From the NCBI GenBank assembly GCA_032207245.1, contig CM063508.1:118543083-118607082 (forward strand): 64,000 bases of DNA, read 5' to 3'. A program made the translations under genes and the position numbers. Source of the stretch: Pardosa pseudoannulata (lineage: Eukaryota > Arthropoda > Arachnida > Araneae > Lycosidae). The first letter of the stretch is position 1. Each line of letters begins with the position of its first letter. Under the pieces are notes generated by a model. The model was given only the letters and a program-made list of their open reading frames with translations. It did no database searches and had not been told where the DNA came from. Positions 12,791-25,880 of the stretch are shown here, one piece after another.

Positions 12791-14228
12791 TTGAATTTCT
12801 ACGCTTTCAGTTAAAAATGACAAAGAAAAATTATGCAAAACCATCGAAAATAATAAGAATATACTAAATTTTTTAACACCGTACACTCAAGAGTTAAAGA
12901 GTCATATCTATTTCATTAACAAGAAAGCAAGAAAGTTTTAAGGGATCATGGTTAATGACTTGAAAATACTGCCACTCGAGAGGAAACAGCTGAATTAGGA
13001 CCTTTTCAGTTTAAAAATATCTTTGCGAATTTGCTACCTTTTACTTTTTTCTCCCACCAATAACTGAGGTGTCCCTGCACTAGTCCTTATTTACCTGGAA
13101 ACAGTCAAGATTGTATTTATTTGCTACAATTGCTGTTGTCAAGGGTACACCACAGAAAATGAATTCTCATAACATCCTCTGAGAGAAGATGGCCGACTTG
13201 TAAATGTAACGAGCCCGAATTTTGGGTTATATATGGGACACTGCACCTCAACTGATAAAAAATCAGCCAAGGAGGGAGGGAAAAAAAAAGAAAGCTGAGT
13301 AACAAAGTAAACAAATCAGCGATATTTCAAAACTTACTGATAATTAATTGGCTACAGATAGTTTGTCACTGAATGTTAATGCATATTTACATTAACGATT
13401 AATTTAAATGTATATTAATGACTGTCATTTTTAGGCAATTTGAATGATATCAGAGTGATTTCTTAGAACTAAATATGCGAGCCCTCCAACTAAAATCATA
13501 ATACGCCAGTTTATGACTGGTTGAAAAGTTGGCGATATACTTCGCTATTTAAATAATGTGCGTATTTTGATTATTTGCTTCATTTTTTTATAAAAAGAAG
13601 TTGTATTTTCTATTACTACATTTAACTACATTTCTCTGTGAAGCGAGATTCTCTGCCTATACAGCTACTAAACAAAATATAGATATCGCTTTAATATGGG
13701 ATCAGGTATTTGAAAGCAATTATCAATTCAAATAATGATGCTGTTCAAACAATACAACCAAAGCTATCATTAAAAGCTTATACATTTTGTTTACGTCATG
13801 TTATTTTATCTACATGTAAATTACTCCTGAACACCATATTTTTACAAATATAAAGTTATAACAAAATATTACTATCAATGAGATATTTCATTAATACCAA
13901 CAAAATATTTCATTGTATGTGTGTGTGTGCGGTAAAAATATTCTTCTCTGATTACATGGGAGAAATAGCTCATATTTGTTAGTTGCCAAGGCTTGCTTGG
14001 CAATATAACTTAAATGCAGTCATCGTGGCGAGAAAGGCTCTCCTCCCTGAGAATTCAAGACGGCAAAATACTTAATAAGAAGCCTTTATTTTCAATGTTA
14101 ATCATGAAGAATTGAGAGACGCGTCTTAAACAGACAAGATACGAATGTGCATTTGTTTGGTCTGTGAAAAGCTCAACCCGAGGATAGGAAAATCCCGTGG
14201 ATGATATCTCATGAGTCAGTTTTATGTA

Positions 14229-14476
14229 GCCTCCACACTATGGCCAATTGTTCACCACTTCCTGATGGTGATGGTTACCTCGAACGGTGGTTCACTGTTT
14301 GCATCCACACGCTGGGCCACTAAATGACCCAAACACGTGGATTCGTCCATATGGTCTTCTGCGCACTTTAGTTGCGCATTTGGCTACCTTTGACTTCGAC
14401 CATCGACCACGATAAACCATACCCCCTCCAGACGGTGGTGATGGCTTGCAGTGGACCATAATGTGGAGGGGCCTTT
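14229..14476. mobile_element. MITE with ~17-bp inverted ends
   Basis: Left end cctccacactatggccaa and right end ggaccataatgtggagggg are inverted complements with few mismatches. The ~250-bp interior is unusually GC-rich for this window (for example ggttacctcgaacggtgg, gcgcactttagttgcgc). TSD is unclear (ttttatgt / ctttagat), so the superfamily is open; hAT is possible. Confidence 0.65.
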
Positions 14477-14954
14477 AGATTAGCATTTATTCTGTGGCTT
14501 GTTAAAACATTATTGGTGAAACTGCAAACAACGACATTAAAATTGTAAAGATTTTCAGTTTTTCATGTGAGAATGGACAGCTGGGTTAGAGAAGGGAAAG
14601 AATAAGAGTCACAAGTAGCAATTTTTAATCCATCTTAGGTTTGGAAAGTGTGGAAGGAATTTGAATCGCAATAATACATAGTCTTGACTTATTTTGGGTG
14701 GACGGGAAAGTTACGATTAAAAAAACTAGAACTACGAGGAAAGAATTTTGAAGAACTTTAGAAACAATACTTTTTGATATATTACTTATATATTACATAT
14801 AATCTGTGAAAATCACGAAATTTTTTATCTACAGAAGTTTTATTAAACCTGTTTATTTGATTTGAAAAATCCGAATTGCGAAATCAGAACTGCAATTTTT
14901 GAAAAAGAATAAAGTAAAAAGAATAAAAGAAAATACTAAGAAATATTCTTAATA

Positions 14955-15170
14955 CAAATGAGGGTGATATTTGGAGGATAAGATACAATTTTGAAATTTA
15001 CTAAATCTACTATATGAATTATTAAATATATGAATACTTATAGAATGAATTGGATGACCCATTTGGTCCGAATAAATTAATAACATCGTAAAAAGAGTTC
15101 TGCAATATAAGTCTATTGGAACTAGAAATCGAGGCAGACCACGACTGACAGCAGATTCGGTAGAATCTTT
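14955..15170 (+). mobile_element. LINE C-terminal fragment, copy 1
   Basis: Parallels the region at 16.92 kb. Broken plus-strand frames carry an NIVKYIK-NRM-like stretch followed by NRGRPRL, the pattern of the C-terminal tail of endonuclease-reverse transcriptase LINEs (…NRMRW.GH…RGRPR…). Stops and shifts throughout. Confidence 0.5.
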
Positions 15171-16298
15171 TTTTCCCCCCAAAAAAAAATCTATTATTTA
15201 TCAAAAGAACTAGATTTTAAAGATTAGGATAAGTCATCGTGGAAAAATATTCAAAAGGAAGGCACTGCATCATCATAGGCCGTCTGGTCAGTTATGACGA
15301 TATTTAATATACAGCCGCATCTTATTAAGACTAAAACAATTAACACGAAATTTATCTTACAACGAATGAAAAAAATGTTCTTGCCTGATTGCACTGGAAA
15401 ATAATTGTATCATTTAAATCGAACATGAAGATAAACTTCTCCCATTTAAAACGAAATAAATATCGCGCCAAGTGACAACAAAAAGGGTAAACTATTTTGT
15501 CTAGTGACATTCCGTTTAGAAACAAGTTTATCACTCTTCTAGAACTGGAGAAGCATCTTTATTTTAAGAAATTGGTAGGTACCACCACGGTATGTCATGT
15601 GTAACTTTGTAAGTGTATGGTTTTGTACAGAATCGTTAGAAATGCATTTTATTGCAGTAAAATACTCATTAATTTAAAGACTATAAAACATTTTCCTACT
15701 GGTATATAATTACTTTGTTTTAAGTTTATATGAATTTATTATTACAACTATAGGAATTTTGCTGTTCTATCAGTTGGTACAAAAATTTTTTTTACTCCCT
15801 TCGACACAGTACATTTACGACAAATTCATAAAAGGGTAATTACTACCCGTTAAAATATTTCAAAGCAAAGATAAAGGTAATATAAAAAAAAAAATCTATA
15901 CGAATTTTCAATGTTTAAAATATGAGATTTTGGGGTATGGAATAATGGATAATCATTAAAAAATGGATTGTAATAACAGGAGGGAATAATCGAAATATGA
16001 GATTAAAAAAATTAAATCTAGCTTATCATTGTTGATAGTTTCAGATTAATAATTATTACTCTGTATTTTCCTTAAATAATACAATTATAACTATTATGAA
16101 AAGGTAGAATACAAACTTGTTTTCTAGCCATACATAGTAAAGTATTAAAGGTAATCTTTTCTTGTCACGTATTCAGAATTTTTTTTTTTTTTTTTTTTAA
16201 CTCCGTAAAATTTTCGATTCTATACTTTTGCACTAATGGATATCCACTCTATAATGTCACTTAATATAATTGGCAATAATAAAATATTACTATCAGTG

Positions 16299-16301
<3 letters not shown>

Positions 16302-16342
<41 letters not shown>
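16302..16342 (+). repeat. (TA)n microsatellite
   Basis: About 20 TA units. Confidence 0.95.
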
Positions 16343-16346
<4 letters not shown>

Positions 16347-16546
16347 CACCTATTATTATTATCTTTGTACTGAGGGTAAGGGTTGTATGCACGTCAAAAC
16401 GATTTAAGTCCAAATTGGGGTCCCAATCCACCAGGGGTATTAGTAAAAATGGCATCCATTTCGATCGTTTATTCCCTATTATTTGACATCTGGTTTATTT
16501 TTAGTTTGAAATTTAAGATACTGCGTTTAGTTTTCCTTAGTTCTAA

Positions 16547-16581
16547 GACACACACACACGTGTGTGTGTGTGTGTGTGTGT
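16547..16581 (+). repeat. (AC)n(GT)n inverted microsatellite
   Basis: About six AC units meet about eleven GT units, so the tract is self-complementary and can form a hairpin. Confidence 0.9.
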
Positions 16582-16917
16582 TTGTCACAATCGGTCTAGA
16601 AAAACGACATTTTTATTAATACGACAAAACGCTAATATCCTCAGGGTCTAAGCCTACAGCGCCACCCAAAAGGCGATTTAAGAAGAAGAAAAAAAAACGT
16701 CGGTTAGCCTTCTACTAGGACAGTGAATGGACTTGTTGCTGTTTAGTCGTTATGGGTCTTCTTTCGTTAATTGGTTTAAATATGTTTTCTTAATGTGTTT
16801 TGTCAATAAACCTATTGTAAAGCAAATCGTTGCTTGATTGGTGCAAACCTCGAGAATTCCTAGTGTAAGTTAGAAGACGTTGGCTTACATTACGGAATAG
16901 TCTCAATGGTACAAATA

Positions 16918-17165
16918 GAGATAATATTTGGATGGAGGGGATACCATTTTGAACTGCACGAAATCTACAGACAGCCTAACATTATTAAATGTATAAAAAT
17001 AAATAGAATGAATTGCATGATCCATTTGGTCGAATAAGTTATTAACACAGTTAAAAGAATTCTGCTGTACAAACGGATTAGTAAACGAGGCAGAACACGG
17101 CCACTAACAAGGCACAACTGTTCTGCAGTAGTCAACTGGAAGCCCCTGCAGGGACATCAAAAGCG
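16918..17165 (+). mobile_element. LINE C-terminal fragment, copy 2
   Basis: Reads HFELHEIYRQPNIIKCIKIN, then RMN and, after a frame break, KRGRTRPLTR. It aligns with 14,955-15,170 at the DNA level (gaatgaattg, tccatttggtc, aacgaggcagaacacgg). An old LINE tail. Confidence 0.55.
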
Positions 17166-17998
17166 TCTTTGTAACGTCAGTGAGTCATTTATCGATAGGG
17201 TGACTTTCAGTCAGACTGATATTGAGTAAATCCCGACAGTGACAAGAAAGTTTAAGAATGAAACGCTAAAATTATCTGGCCTCCCGCCATGCAGTTCAAA
17301 AAACAACTCCAACGTCAAAATTTTGAGGATATGGCAAATAAGCACGGATATTTTCATTCATTTTAAAAATAACTAAGGAATAATTTGGGATTCAAACCAA
17401 AATAACCACGTAAAATTTTTATATACTTCTTTTACAAAAATAGGAAATAATTATGCCTGATAAAAATCTTCTTTGTGAATATAAAATTATACTGAATGGG
17501 ATCTTTTAACTCGAGCCCAAGAATTTATTTCCACTCTAATAAATACCACTTTAAAAAAAAAAAAAAAAAAAAATTGGTTTGAATATTTAAATTTAGTGTT
17601 CCGTACCATCACAGAATTTTTTTTTTTTAATTTATATTAAAAAACGTTATATTAAGAACTTTATATATTTCACATATAGTTTTTATCGAATCTACCAGTT
17701 AAAAACAACTGGGATAGATAAACCAAAAATTACAGTCTAAAAAAGAGCTGCAAAATTAAATTAACATTAAGCATGGTGTACTTCGGAAAAGAGCTCACTA
17801 AATATGAAATCGAAACACAATTATTCTGCATTAAGCTGTTTTTGAGAATGTTGTAATATTAGTGACCATTTTATTTATAGGGTCACGTGTATTAGGAATA
17901 TTGTGTGACGAAATTTTTACCATTAGTTTTTCCCTATTTAAGAGATATCAGACCTACCTTAAGCTTATCGCCGTTGTTTAAAATGTCATAGTCGATTA

Positions 17999-18150
17999 CA
18001 GTGGCGTACGCAGAATTTTTTTCAAGGGATGAGGTTCATAATTTTCAAAAATAATAGCCCACACAATTTCTTATAAAATTTTTATTTTTGCCATTTTGTC
18101 TGAGCTCATGGGGGGAGTTAAACTCCTAACCCCCCTTGCGTACGCCCCTG
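17999..18150. mobile_element. hAT-type MITE, 152 bp
   Basis: Terminal inverted repeats cagtggcgtacgcag and the complement of cttgcgtacgcccctg. Flanks GTCGATTA (17,991-17,998) and GTCCATTA (18,151-18,158) form an 8-bp TSD with one mismatch. Non-coding. Confidence 0.8.
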
Positions 18151-18559
18151 GTCCATTAAAAACCTTTTCTACATAAGATGGCGGGAAGGGATGCAGGAGA
18201 GCTTGACCCTGCCGAAGTGCTCAACGGATATTATAGTGTATGCAAAGGTAATTGTGTTTCATGAGTTACAAAATCATAACAACGATAAACTATAGGTGAA
18301 GGTTGATAAAACAACAAAAAAAAAATTCTGTGGATTCCGATTTATAGCAGTAGTTTAACGAAATCTAGTGTCACAAATGCCGAATTGTACCATTCCATTA
18401 GATAAAAACCATTCTAAGTACAAAGCATTATCTCCATACTTCTAAATTTGATTACATCAGAATAAGAAAATCAAGTATTATAAAGTCTATAATTAGAGCT
18501 GACCTTGAAATATGCAATGCTAATTTAAAAAAACAACAACATGAAAAATTAATAAGTTT

Positions 18560-18900
18560 CCGCTATCGTTACTTGTTTACAGTAAATAAGTTGCATTTTC
18601 GAAGACGAAAAAATAAACGCACAAAATTATGCCTTCCGCAATTGAATAATACATCTCGTAAGAAAACGAAACTAAACCATTCACAAGTCAAACAGACCCC
18701 TGCATTGTTTAAGAAAGATTTCAGACAATGAAACTTGACGGCGGTGGAAGCTGCGACCCGAATCGCAAGCACAGATGTGCACAGATGTTTCCTTGAGAGA
18801 GTGATCATGACTTTGAACGTGATCTTACAATGAAAATGATGCAATCAAGTTAAATTAAGTGCGGAAGGGACAGCAATTAAATAAAAGGACGAATTCACTC
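18560..18900. other. GC-richer non-coding patch
   Basis: Contains ttgacggcggtggaagctgc and gacccgaatcgcaagc in an otherwise AT-rich area. A 91-codon minus frame here has no recognisable motif. Regulatory or old repeat; undecided. Confidence 0.2.
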
Positions 18901-20309
18901 CCGTTTTTCTAGAGATGTCATTTAACAATACACTAAAAGAAGACGGATTTGATGCCAAAATCTAATGAAAGACAAACTTTCAGGTAGTTCCGGTAGTCAC
19001 CTGAAGAACGGAACGCGAAACAAAATCCGAAACAGTCTATTTGTTTTCTTCGCTTGTAGATTACGAAAGATTCCCCCTTAAGGTGGGTCTGTACCTGCCA
19101 TATTGCATTCCTCTAGCTCAATGTTAATCTATGGGGGGAAAAAATAAATTACCTCTGGCAGTTTCGCATTTAAAGAATTATACCACGTGGTAAAACAGCA
19201 AAATTTCTAGGATGCTATCTTTTTCATTTAGGAAAAGTAGAGAATATATATTTAATTTTAGATTAATTGCGAGAAAGTTCGGTATACTCTTTTGCATACG
19301 CAAATAAGAACATTTAATGCATATAAATTTTAAAAAAAGGTGGAAAAGATACCTAGGGAACTTGCTGTTTTATCACGTAAATTGCTTAAAAAAGAATTAT
19401 TTTTAAAGTATTAGTTAAAAGAATACAGTAAACTATATAGTATAATTTTTTAACTAATTGAATTATGTAGTATAATTTTTGAATTTATAATTTTAGTATG
19501 TCTTTACGGAAAATGGACTGAAACGACTTTTAAAATAATTATATTTGTAAATTCTTTAAGTAAATTTATATTGACAAAATGATAAAATTTTAGTTTTTTT
19601 TATGGGGGATTTATTTATAGATAAAAAGCTTATAGTAGATTGCACTCATTGTTATATCTAATTAATTTTTTGTCAAAAATGAACTTACACCACTTTCAAA
19701 GAATTCAAAATGTATCGGCTCACATTATTAAACATAAACCGTTTTTTTCTAAAAAGGTTGAAAGAAGCTATTAGGATTTAAGATTTTATCAAGGAAACAC
19801 GACTAACAAACTTAAAAAATGCCAGCTATGAATAACGTACTACTTGAATAATATCTTAATATTAACGATAAATTTACGGGACTATTCACAAAATGATTGG
19901 CTTTGCAATTTCAATTCAATGCATATTTAAATTGACGGTACATATAGGGTTAAACGTGCAACTATGAAGTTTGATTTCCAGCCTTTTTCAGACAGTTTAA
20001 CACTCGAATGATATATATACCATAATAGGGATATATAGAATAAATTTCATCCCCTCCTCAAAGAGGAAAAAAAAGCTGCAATAGAAACATTTCAAAAGAG
20101 CTGAAAAATATTTTTAAAAGAACAGGAATATAGCTTCTTAATTTAACTTTCTGATAAAAAAGGAGCAATGTATCAGAAATAATCGAATAAAGGGCAAATC
20201 AAAAATAAAAGTATGCGACTTGTAAAGATATTAAAGGAATGTAATCCCAGGAAAGAGTGGGTTACAATTTCACATAAAATATGCAAGATATATAATAAGT
20301 TACACTCAA

Positions 20310-20469
20310 CACATTGAAGACGGGAGACGGGAATTCCCGTCTTTTATTTTTCAACTGTTGGCGACGGATTACAGAAATTCAAGTTTTTTGGATTTTTTGT
20401 TATCACTTTAACAAAAAATGTGCGGGAACTGAGGCTAGACACTTTTCAGCGCATACCGTCTTCAAAGTG
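20310..20469. mobile_element. piggyBac-like MITE, 160 bp
   Basis: Left end CACATTGAAGACGGG after TCAA, right end CCGTCTTCAAAGTG before TTAA (20,470-20,473): inverted repeats of about 14 bp with one mismatch in the core. Near the left end is an 18-bp perfect palindrome agacgggaattcccgtct (20,325-20,342). Confidence 0.6.
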
Positions 20470-20649
20470 TTAAGCAAACAAACTGGGAAGGGGAAATCTA
20501 ATTTTTGCTTTAAAACAGCCATTCAAAATCCTACATATTTTGAACAGGACAAAAAGTGAATGTTTTATCATTATATGAAAACAGCAAGTTAAGGACGGGT
20601 TAAACAAGATAAGCTCGTTCTAAGGAATTATCATAACTAATCCCTCTGC

Positions 20650-20756
20650 TGGTATGGATGTTCATTGCCATTTGGAAAGGCTTTAAGCAGTAGGTCCCTG
20701 TCTCATTAGCCCTTGTGCGCAAAATAGTAGACCGTAGCGCTCCAAACAAAACTATC
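20650..20756 (+). mobile_element. SINE family A, body fragment
   Basis: Plus-oriented body and tail: ggatgttcattgccatttgg, ctttaagcagtaggtccctg, tctcattagccc, tagtagaccgtagcgct. Head missing. Confidence 0.7.
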
Positions 20757-22204
20757 TGAGGAATCAAATAAGTTTACAGGGACTGGCGGTAATAATAAAA
20801 AAAAGAGTACTTAATTATGATTCTTTAAATTAAGACAGATTTGTCATGACTATGTAAACCATATATTCAAACAATTCCTTTCAAGGTATTAACGCATGAA
20901 AATTAACTTTTATTTCTTTTTTTATATGGTGCTAAAGAGAAAAAATACATGCTTTAAAAATATAGCTATATTTCTTAGATACATTTTCAATAACATGTAC
21001 GCAGAGAAAATTTTGTACTGCTTGTGTAAAAAAAAAAATTGCCAAAATTTGATATAGAGAAAATCTACAATAATAATAATGTATAAACTATTGTGGCTTT
21101 GTCTTATATACTCTTTAAACGCCTTTGCTATGATTATAAATGCAGATTTAAAAAATAAGAGACAAAACTTTAAAAGGTATTGTGTACTTTTTTTCGGTTC
21201 GCAATATATTAGTGTACTTTATTTCAGACGTATGTTGCGTGGAGTATCGCAAAGACTAATTTACAGTAAATACATAACCTTAATATTCGGGTAATTACCA
21301 GGTTCATAGAAGAGTACACACGATAAAATATTAGGGAAAAAAATAAAACCTCATTATTTGGTGTATTGGTTATTTGACTTTCAGAATTAGGAAATGGTAA
21401 AATTTTTCAATTTGTAAGCTAATTTAACGCAACTCAATTTTAAGTCAATAATAAAAGTCCAAGTTTAGGATTTAAGTGTAAAAACTAGATGTAATCGAGA
21501 TTGGAAAAGTAAATGGAAAAAAAAATGACCATTGTTTCCGATATTTTGATACAAAAGACTTCAGAATAAGGTTAAGAGAAACCAAATGTTAGCAATCGAC
21601 AAGCTCTGTGACGTAATGGAAAATTATGAATTTTAATTCTTTAATCCTATATATATAAGAAGGCGAAAATTAATTCGTTGGTTACATCGAATAAGCCTCT
21701 ATTGTATTTACTTGCCTGGGCTTGCTGGACAAGGAAAAGCCTAGGCAGCTAAACTATTGCACTTAACAGTTGTGGCACATTGAAGAGAATTGCGAGTCCG
21801 TAAAAGACCTTAAACTTTTACTGAGTTAAAAGTATGACATGTGGCCCTATCAAAGGCAGAAGACAGAATGTTCATGAAAATATGTGTGGATTACAAGGTG
21901 GATACCAGAGCGAGACGCTGAGACCAATTCCCAAGAGAGAGCTGCATAGTCAGCGCTCTCTACAGCAAAAAGGAACTTAAATCATTGAAAAGTGAACCGG
22001 GGATAGCTGGAAAATATGGAGAGTGGGCAAAAAATTTGCAATTATTGCAGAGAAAGCTTTGGGAAACGTGGAAGAATTTTAAGTTGTGGGCACTCCTTTA
22101 ATTAAGATATTTTGTGGCTGGGAAAATAGATTTGAAGGAATAAGAATGGGAAAGAGGAGAATTTTTAAGAGATATTAAAGTGTAATAATTTTGATATATA
22201 TAAC

Positions 22205-22790
22205 ACAAATGAAAAATAAGAGATACTTTAGTGCGATTAAACAGCGTGCAAAACAGTTTGATAGACTTAAATCTTCTATACATTAGAGAACTGTAAAATA
22301 TAGTTTGTAGAAAAAGATTCTTAAACAGAACATAAAAGACAAAGTTATAAAATATAAATGAAAGGTAGAAAATACTTCAGTGAGATTAAACAGCGCAAAG
22401 CACTTTTTTAAATTAATTTTTAAGTATTATAGAAATCTTAAATATGTAGTTTTGAAGGAAAAGTGTTTTTAACAGTATATAGAGAGCCTTGAACATATCT
22501 ATAAAATACAAATGAACAGTAGAAAATACTTCAGTGAGATTAAACAGCACAAAGCAGTTTTTTTTAGAACTAAATCTTCTAAATATTAGAGAACCTAAAA
22601 TGCAGTCTTAAAAGCTCTTTTATAGAATATGGAAAGACTTGCATATAGCTATAAAATACATATGAAGGTTGCAAAATACTTTTGTGAGATTAAACAGCAC
22701 AAAGCAGTTTGTTATAATTAATTTTTCTAAATATTAGAGAACGTATACTGTACTTTTGGAGAAAAATGTTCTTTAAGAGAATATAAAGTA
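22205..22790 (+). repeat. Tandem satellite, four ~150-bp units
   Basis: The word attaaacagc recurs at 22,236, 22,385, 22,539 and 22,689 (spacings 149, 154, 150). Around it, aaaatacttcagtgagatta and cacaaagcagttt recur with mutations, as does ctaaatattagagaac. Non-coding, AT-rich. Confidence 0.9.
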
Positions 22791-23095
22791 ACATTTTCTA
22801 CTCAGAAAGAAAATGACTTAATTATATTTTCCTCTCTTTCTATTTTGAAATTAGGACTACGTAACAAAAGAAGGGGGAGAGAAAAAGTTTCACGGAACGT
22901 ATCTTTGAGTTCAAAAATAAAATGCGGTATTTTTATTTTTCCTAATTACTACATTTTGGAGGTTCTTTAGTTTTGTCAAATATAAATCAATTTATACAAA
23001 TGCTATACTGTTTTTTCTTTTACGATATTAAAAGATTGCTGTAGAAGTATCAAGTTTAACCGCTGTTTAATCATGCTGTATATTATAAAAACTAT

Positions 23096-23143
23096 TTTCG
23101 AAAGTTCAACGTTTTGCTGCAATGGAGTATTGAACTTTCGAAA
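23096..23143. repeat. Hairpin with 14-bp arms
   Basis: tttcgaaagttcaa and ttgaactttcgaaa around a 20-nt loop. Confidence 0.85.
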
Positions 23144-23496
23144 TTAGTTTTTTTTCCACAAAAGAGAAAATATATACCCATCTGCGATTTGGCAGTTTTA
23201 AAGAGCTTTTAAATTGCACAATGTAAGAGTGTTCGAAGGTTTTGATAGATTCTCATAAAGTCAATTTTACTATAGATGCCATTACCTCATTACTAAAAAA
23301 ATCACTAATTTGATAATTTTATATGCATGCGGAAAAATATAATTTTCTTAAAAATAATTTTAAAAGAAAATTTGAAATAAATTTACTTTTATAAATATAT
23401 ACAAACAAAAAAGTCTTGTTTTCATAAATACATACATACATATGAACATAAACGGCACACAAAGAAAATGAAAGCTAGAACGAGAAAAATTTAGCA

Positions 23497-24015
23497 GTTA
23501 TAAAATAAAATTTCAGGCAACGATAGGAAATGCAATCCGTCGAAACAAACTCAGAGATTATAATTGCTCTACCTCTGTTTTAAGCTAAAATAATTGGTTT
23601 TTCAACTAGGTATTGCCTGTGAAGGTAAAGTCATATATCGTACATCGAACAAAGAAACAGTTCTGAAAATACATAGACAGGAAGGGGGGGTGATGAAAAG
23701 TATAGTATCATAGTTAGTACTAAGTTTTAAAAAATCCATAACAGTAGCACAAAAGTATAAAAACTAGCTGTTATAGTTGAGTAAAAAAAAAAAAAAAATA
23801 GCAGGCATAAAATAAAATCCTAGACAACGATCAGAAATAGGGGAAATAATATAAGACAAAAATAACCTGCTTTAACTTAGTTTTAACCTAAAATGATTGG
23901 TTTTTTTAAACTAAATAGTATTTGTGGAGGTTGTTCAAGTGAAAGAAATGATCTTACAACACCCATCGAATAAAAAAGTAATAATTCTAAAAATACACAG
24001 ACACAGTGGGGAGGA
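23497..24015 (+). repeat. Diverged tandem duplication, ~305 bp
   Basis: Parallel words at 23.50 and 23.80 kb: ataaaataaaat, caacgat, ttttaa.ctaaaat.attggttttt, aaaatacatagacag / aaaatacacagacac. Copies are strongly diverged. Confidence 0.65.
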
Positions 24016-24019
24016 AAAA

Positions 24020-25429
24020 TGAAATGGAATCGTATCGAATAGTCAATACTCACTGAAAAAGGTTCAAAATCCTACGAATGGCAAGCGATGATTACAAGAC
24101 TGGATCACAATAATCTGGATAGAGAAGAAGCTTAAGAAAAGTCAGGGGTGGAAGAGCAGAGGGGGTTGGAGGAGTGGAGGCCCGTTTTCCCATTGGATGC
24201 ACCCGAAGGTGGCACAGACACCCGAAAATGGTTAGTAGAATAGTGTCATTTTGTCGGTGGAAGAGCAAGAAGAAAGCAAAAAATTGAGAAAGGTTGAAAA
24301 TAACTTTTGCTCAGAACAAACGGAGGAGCCGTTTGTTTCACTAGCGGTTAGGATCCAAGACAGGATTTCGAGAAGCATCCATTGGGAATACGTGTGTATG
24401 TTTAAAAGTGTCAATAAGGATGTGTTATTAGAATATTCGTTGTTGGAAAGTGACTTAAACTGATTTTCTGGCCAAGGATACTGGAGAACAGATGGATAAT
24501 CTATATTGTGATATAGGATAAAATTAACATGCAGGATAAGATTAACCTGTAGGAAAAAAATCTTCAGCACCGCCAATTAAGCATACTTACTTAGAGATAT
24601 TCTGAGAGCTGAGTTAATTAATTTTTGCAGCTTTTGGTTATATTTATGCTTAAAACTTGTACTCCCGAGTACTGTTCAACTCTTGTTTAAATCAAGAACG
24701 ATAATATCAATGTCAAAATATATCGGATTTCAGTATATTTTATCCATACAAATCCTTCATTTACTTAAGCAACATCTAACCCCATTATTTTATAGATATC
24801 TAGTTCATATCTATCAACACAGCAAATCTCTAGATAACTTCAATAGTCTCTGAAATTACTCAGCTAAGTAGGCGAGATTAGATATCTGGCATTTGTGTTA
24901 TAACCATATGATACAGTAAAAAGGTTTCATAATAAAAAATATAATTGCATAAATAAACCAAATTTTGGTGAAATATGAATCGCATAAGAAAATTTACGGC
25001 CTAAATATAACTATAAGTAGTTTTTCTTTCTATTTAATTAAAAAGTATGAATGCAACTATTAGATTGATTTTATAAGAAAAACACTGTATAGAACATTTA
25101 TGCATCGAAACTAAAAACTTAGCAATTCAAAAAGATTTTGATGATCAGATCAAAAGATTTTCAGAGATGCAAGCATTTTAAAAGTAATTTAAGTATTTAA
25201 ACGCTAAAATTTTAATTTAATATTTAGTTACTACTATTATTCTACTTTGCCTACTTACGATATAGTTTAAGTTTATTTAGCAATTATGATAACATAACTA
25301 AAATATTCACTCAAAGTATGATTATTTCTAGTACATATTTACGATTATGCACCTCTTTGTGGATAACCGTCCCATACCCCTAAAATCAAGTCTGTATCGA
25401 GTACACGTACGTGTAATTACTTTAGTTTC
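24020..25429. other. No gene recognised
   Basis: A 114-codon minus frame and a 70-codon plus frame overlap at 24.23-24.58 kb. The plus one (MSVEEQEESKKLRKVENN...) looks protein-like in composition but matches nothing I know. Confidence 0.4.
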
Positions 25430-25880
25430 ACGAATTATCATTGTGCAATTAGCGAAAACAATAATTCTCTGACCCGTACAAGTCGTTAAGTTCCCGGTGG
25501 TCTGGGTAATCAATTACAAGAAAATGAATGGCCATTCCTTTACGCTGATAAGAAGCGTAGCTTTCATTCACTTTACTCGAATTAAAAATCGCTTTATATT
25601 ACGAAGTCTAATCCTTGAAAAACGACATTCACTCTTGTTGCCGATTAGCCGAAGCACAAATTAAAACAAAAAGAAGACCAGTTAACAATAGTTGAGAACA
25701 AAAGACCGCATAATGCTTTAATCAAATGAGCGTGGAAGGGGATTTCGCCGAGAATTCCCCCTGAACAAACAAACGCTTGGAATTCTCTTTAAGCGGGTCG
25801 CAATTAATTACATCTGGCCAGGGTTTACGAAACCGGGCGTATTTTTGGCCCGGACTAACCCACTTGGTTTAACACAAATT
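25430..25880. other. GC-richer patch, possible regulatory element
   Basis: Unlike the surrounding AT-rich DNA, this stretch holds complex sequence with many CpGs (for example agaagcgtagctttcattca, gtttacgaaaccgggcg) and the homeodomain-type core caattaattac. No frame of note on either strand. It could be a conserved enhancer or an unrecognised repeat. Confidence 0.25.
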
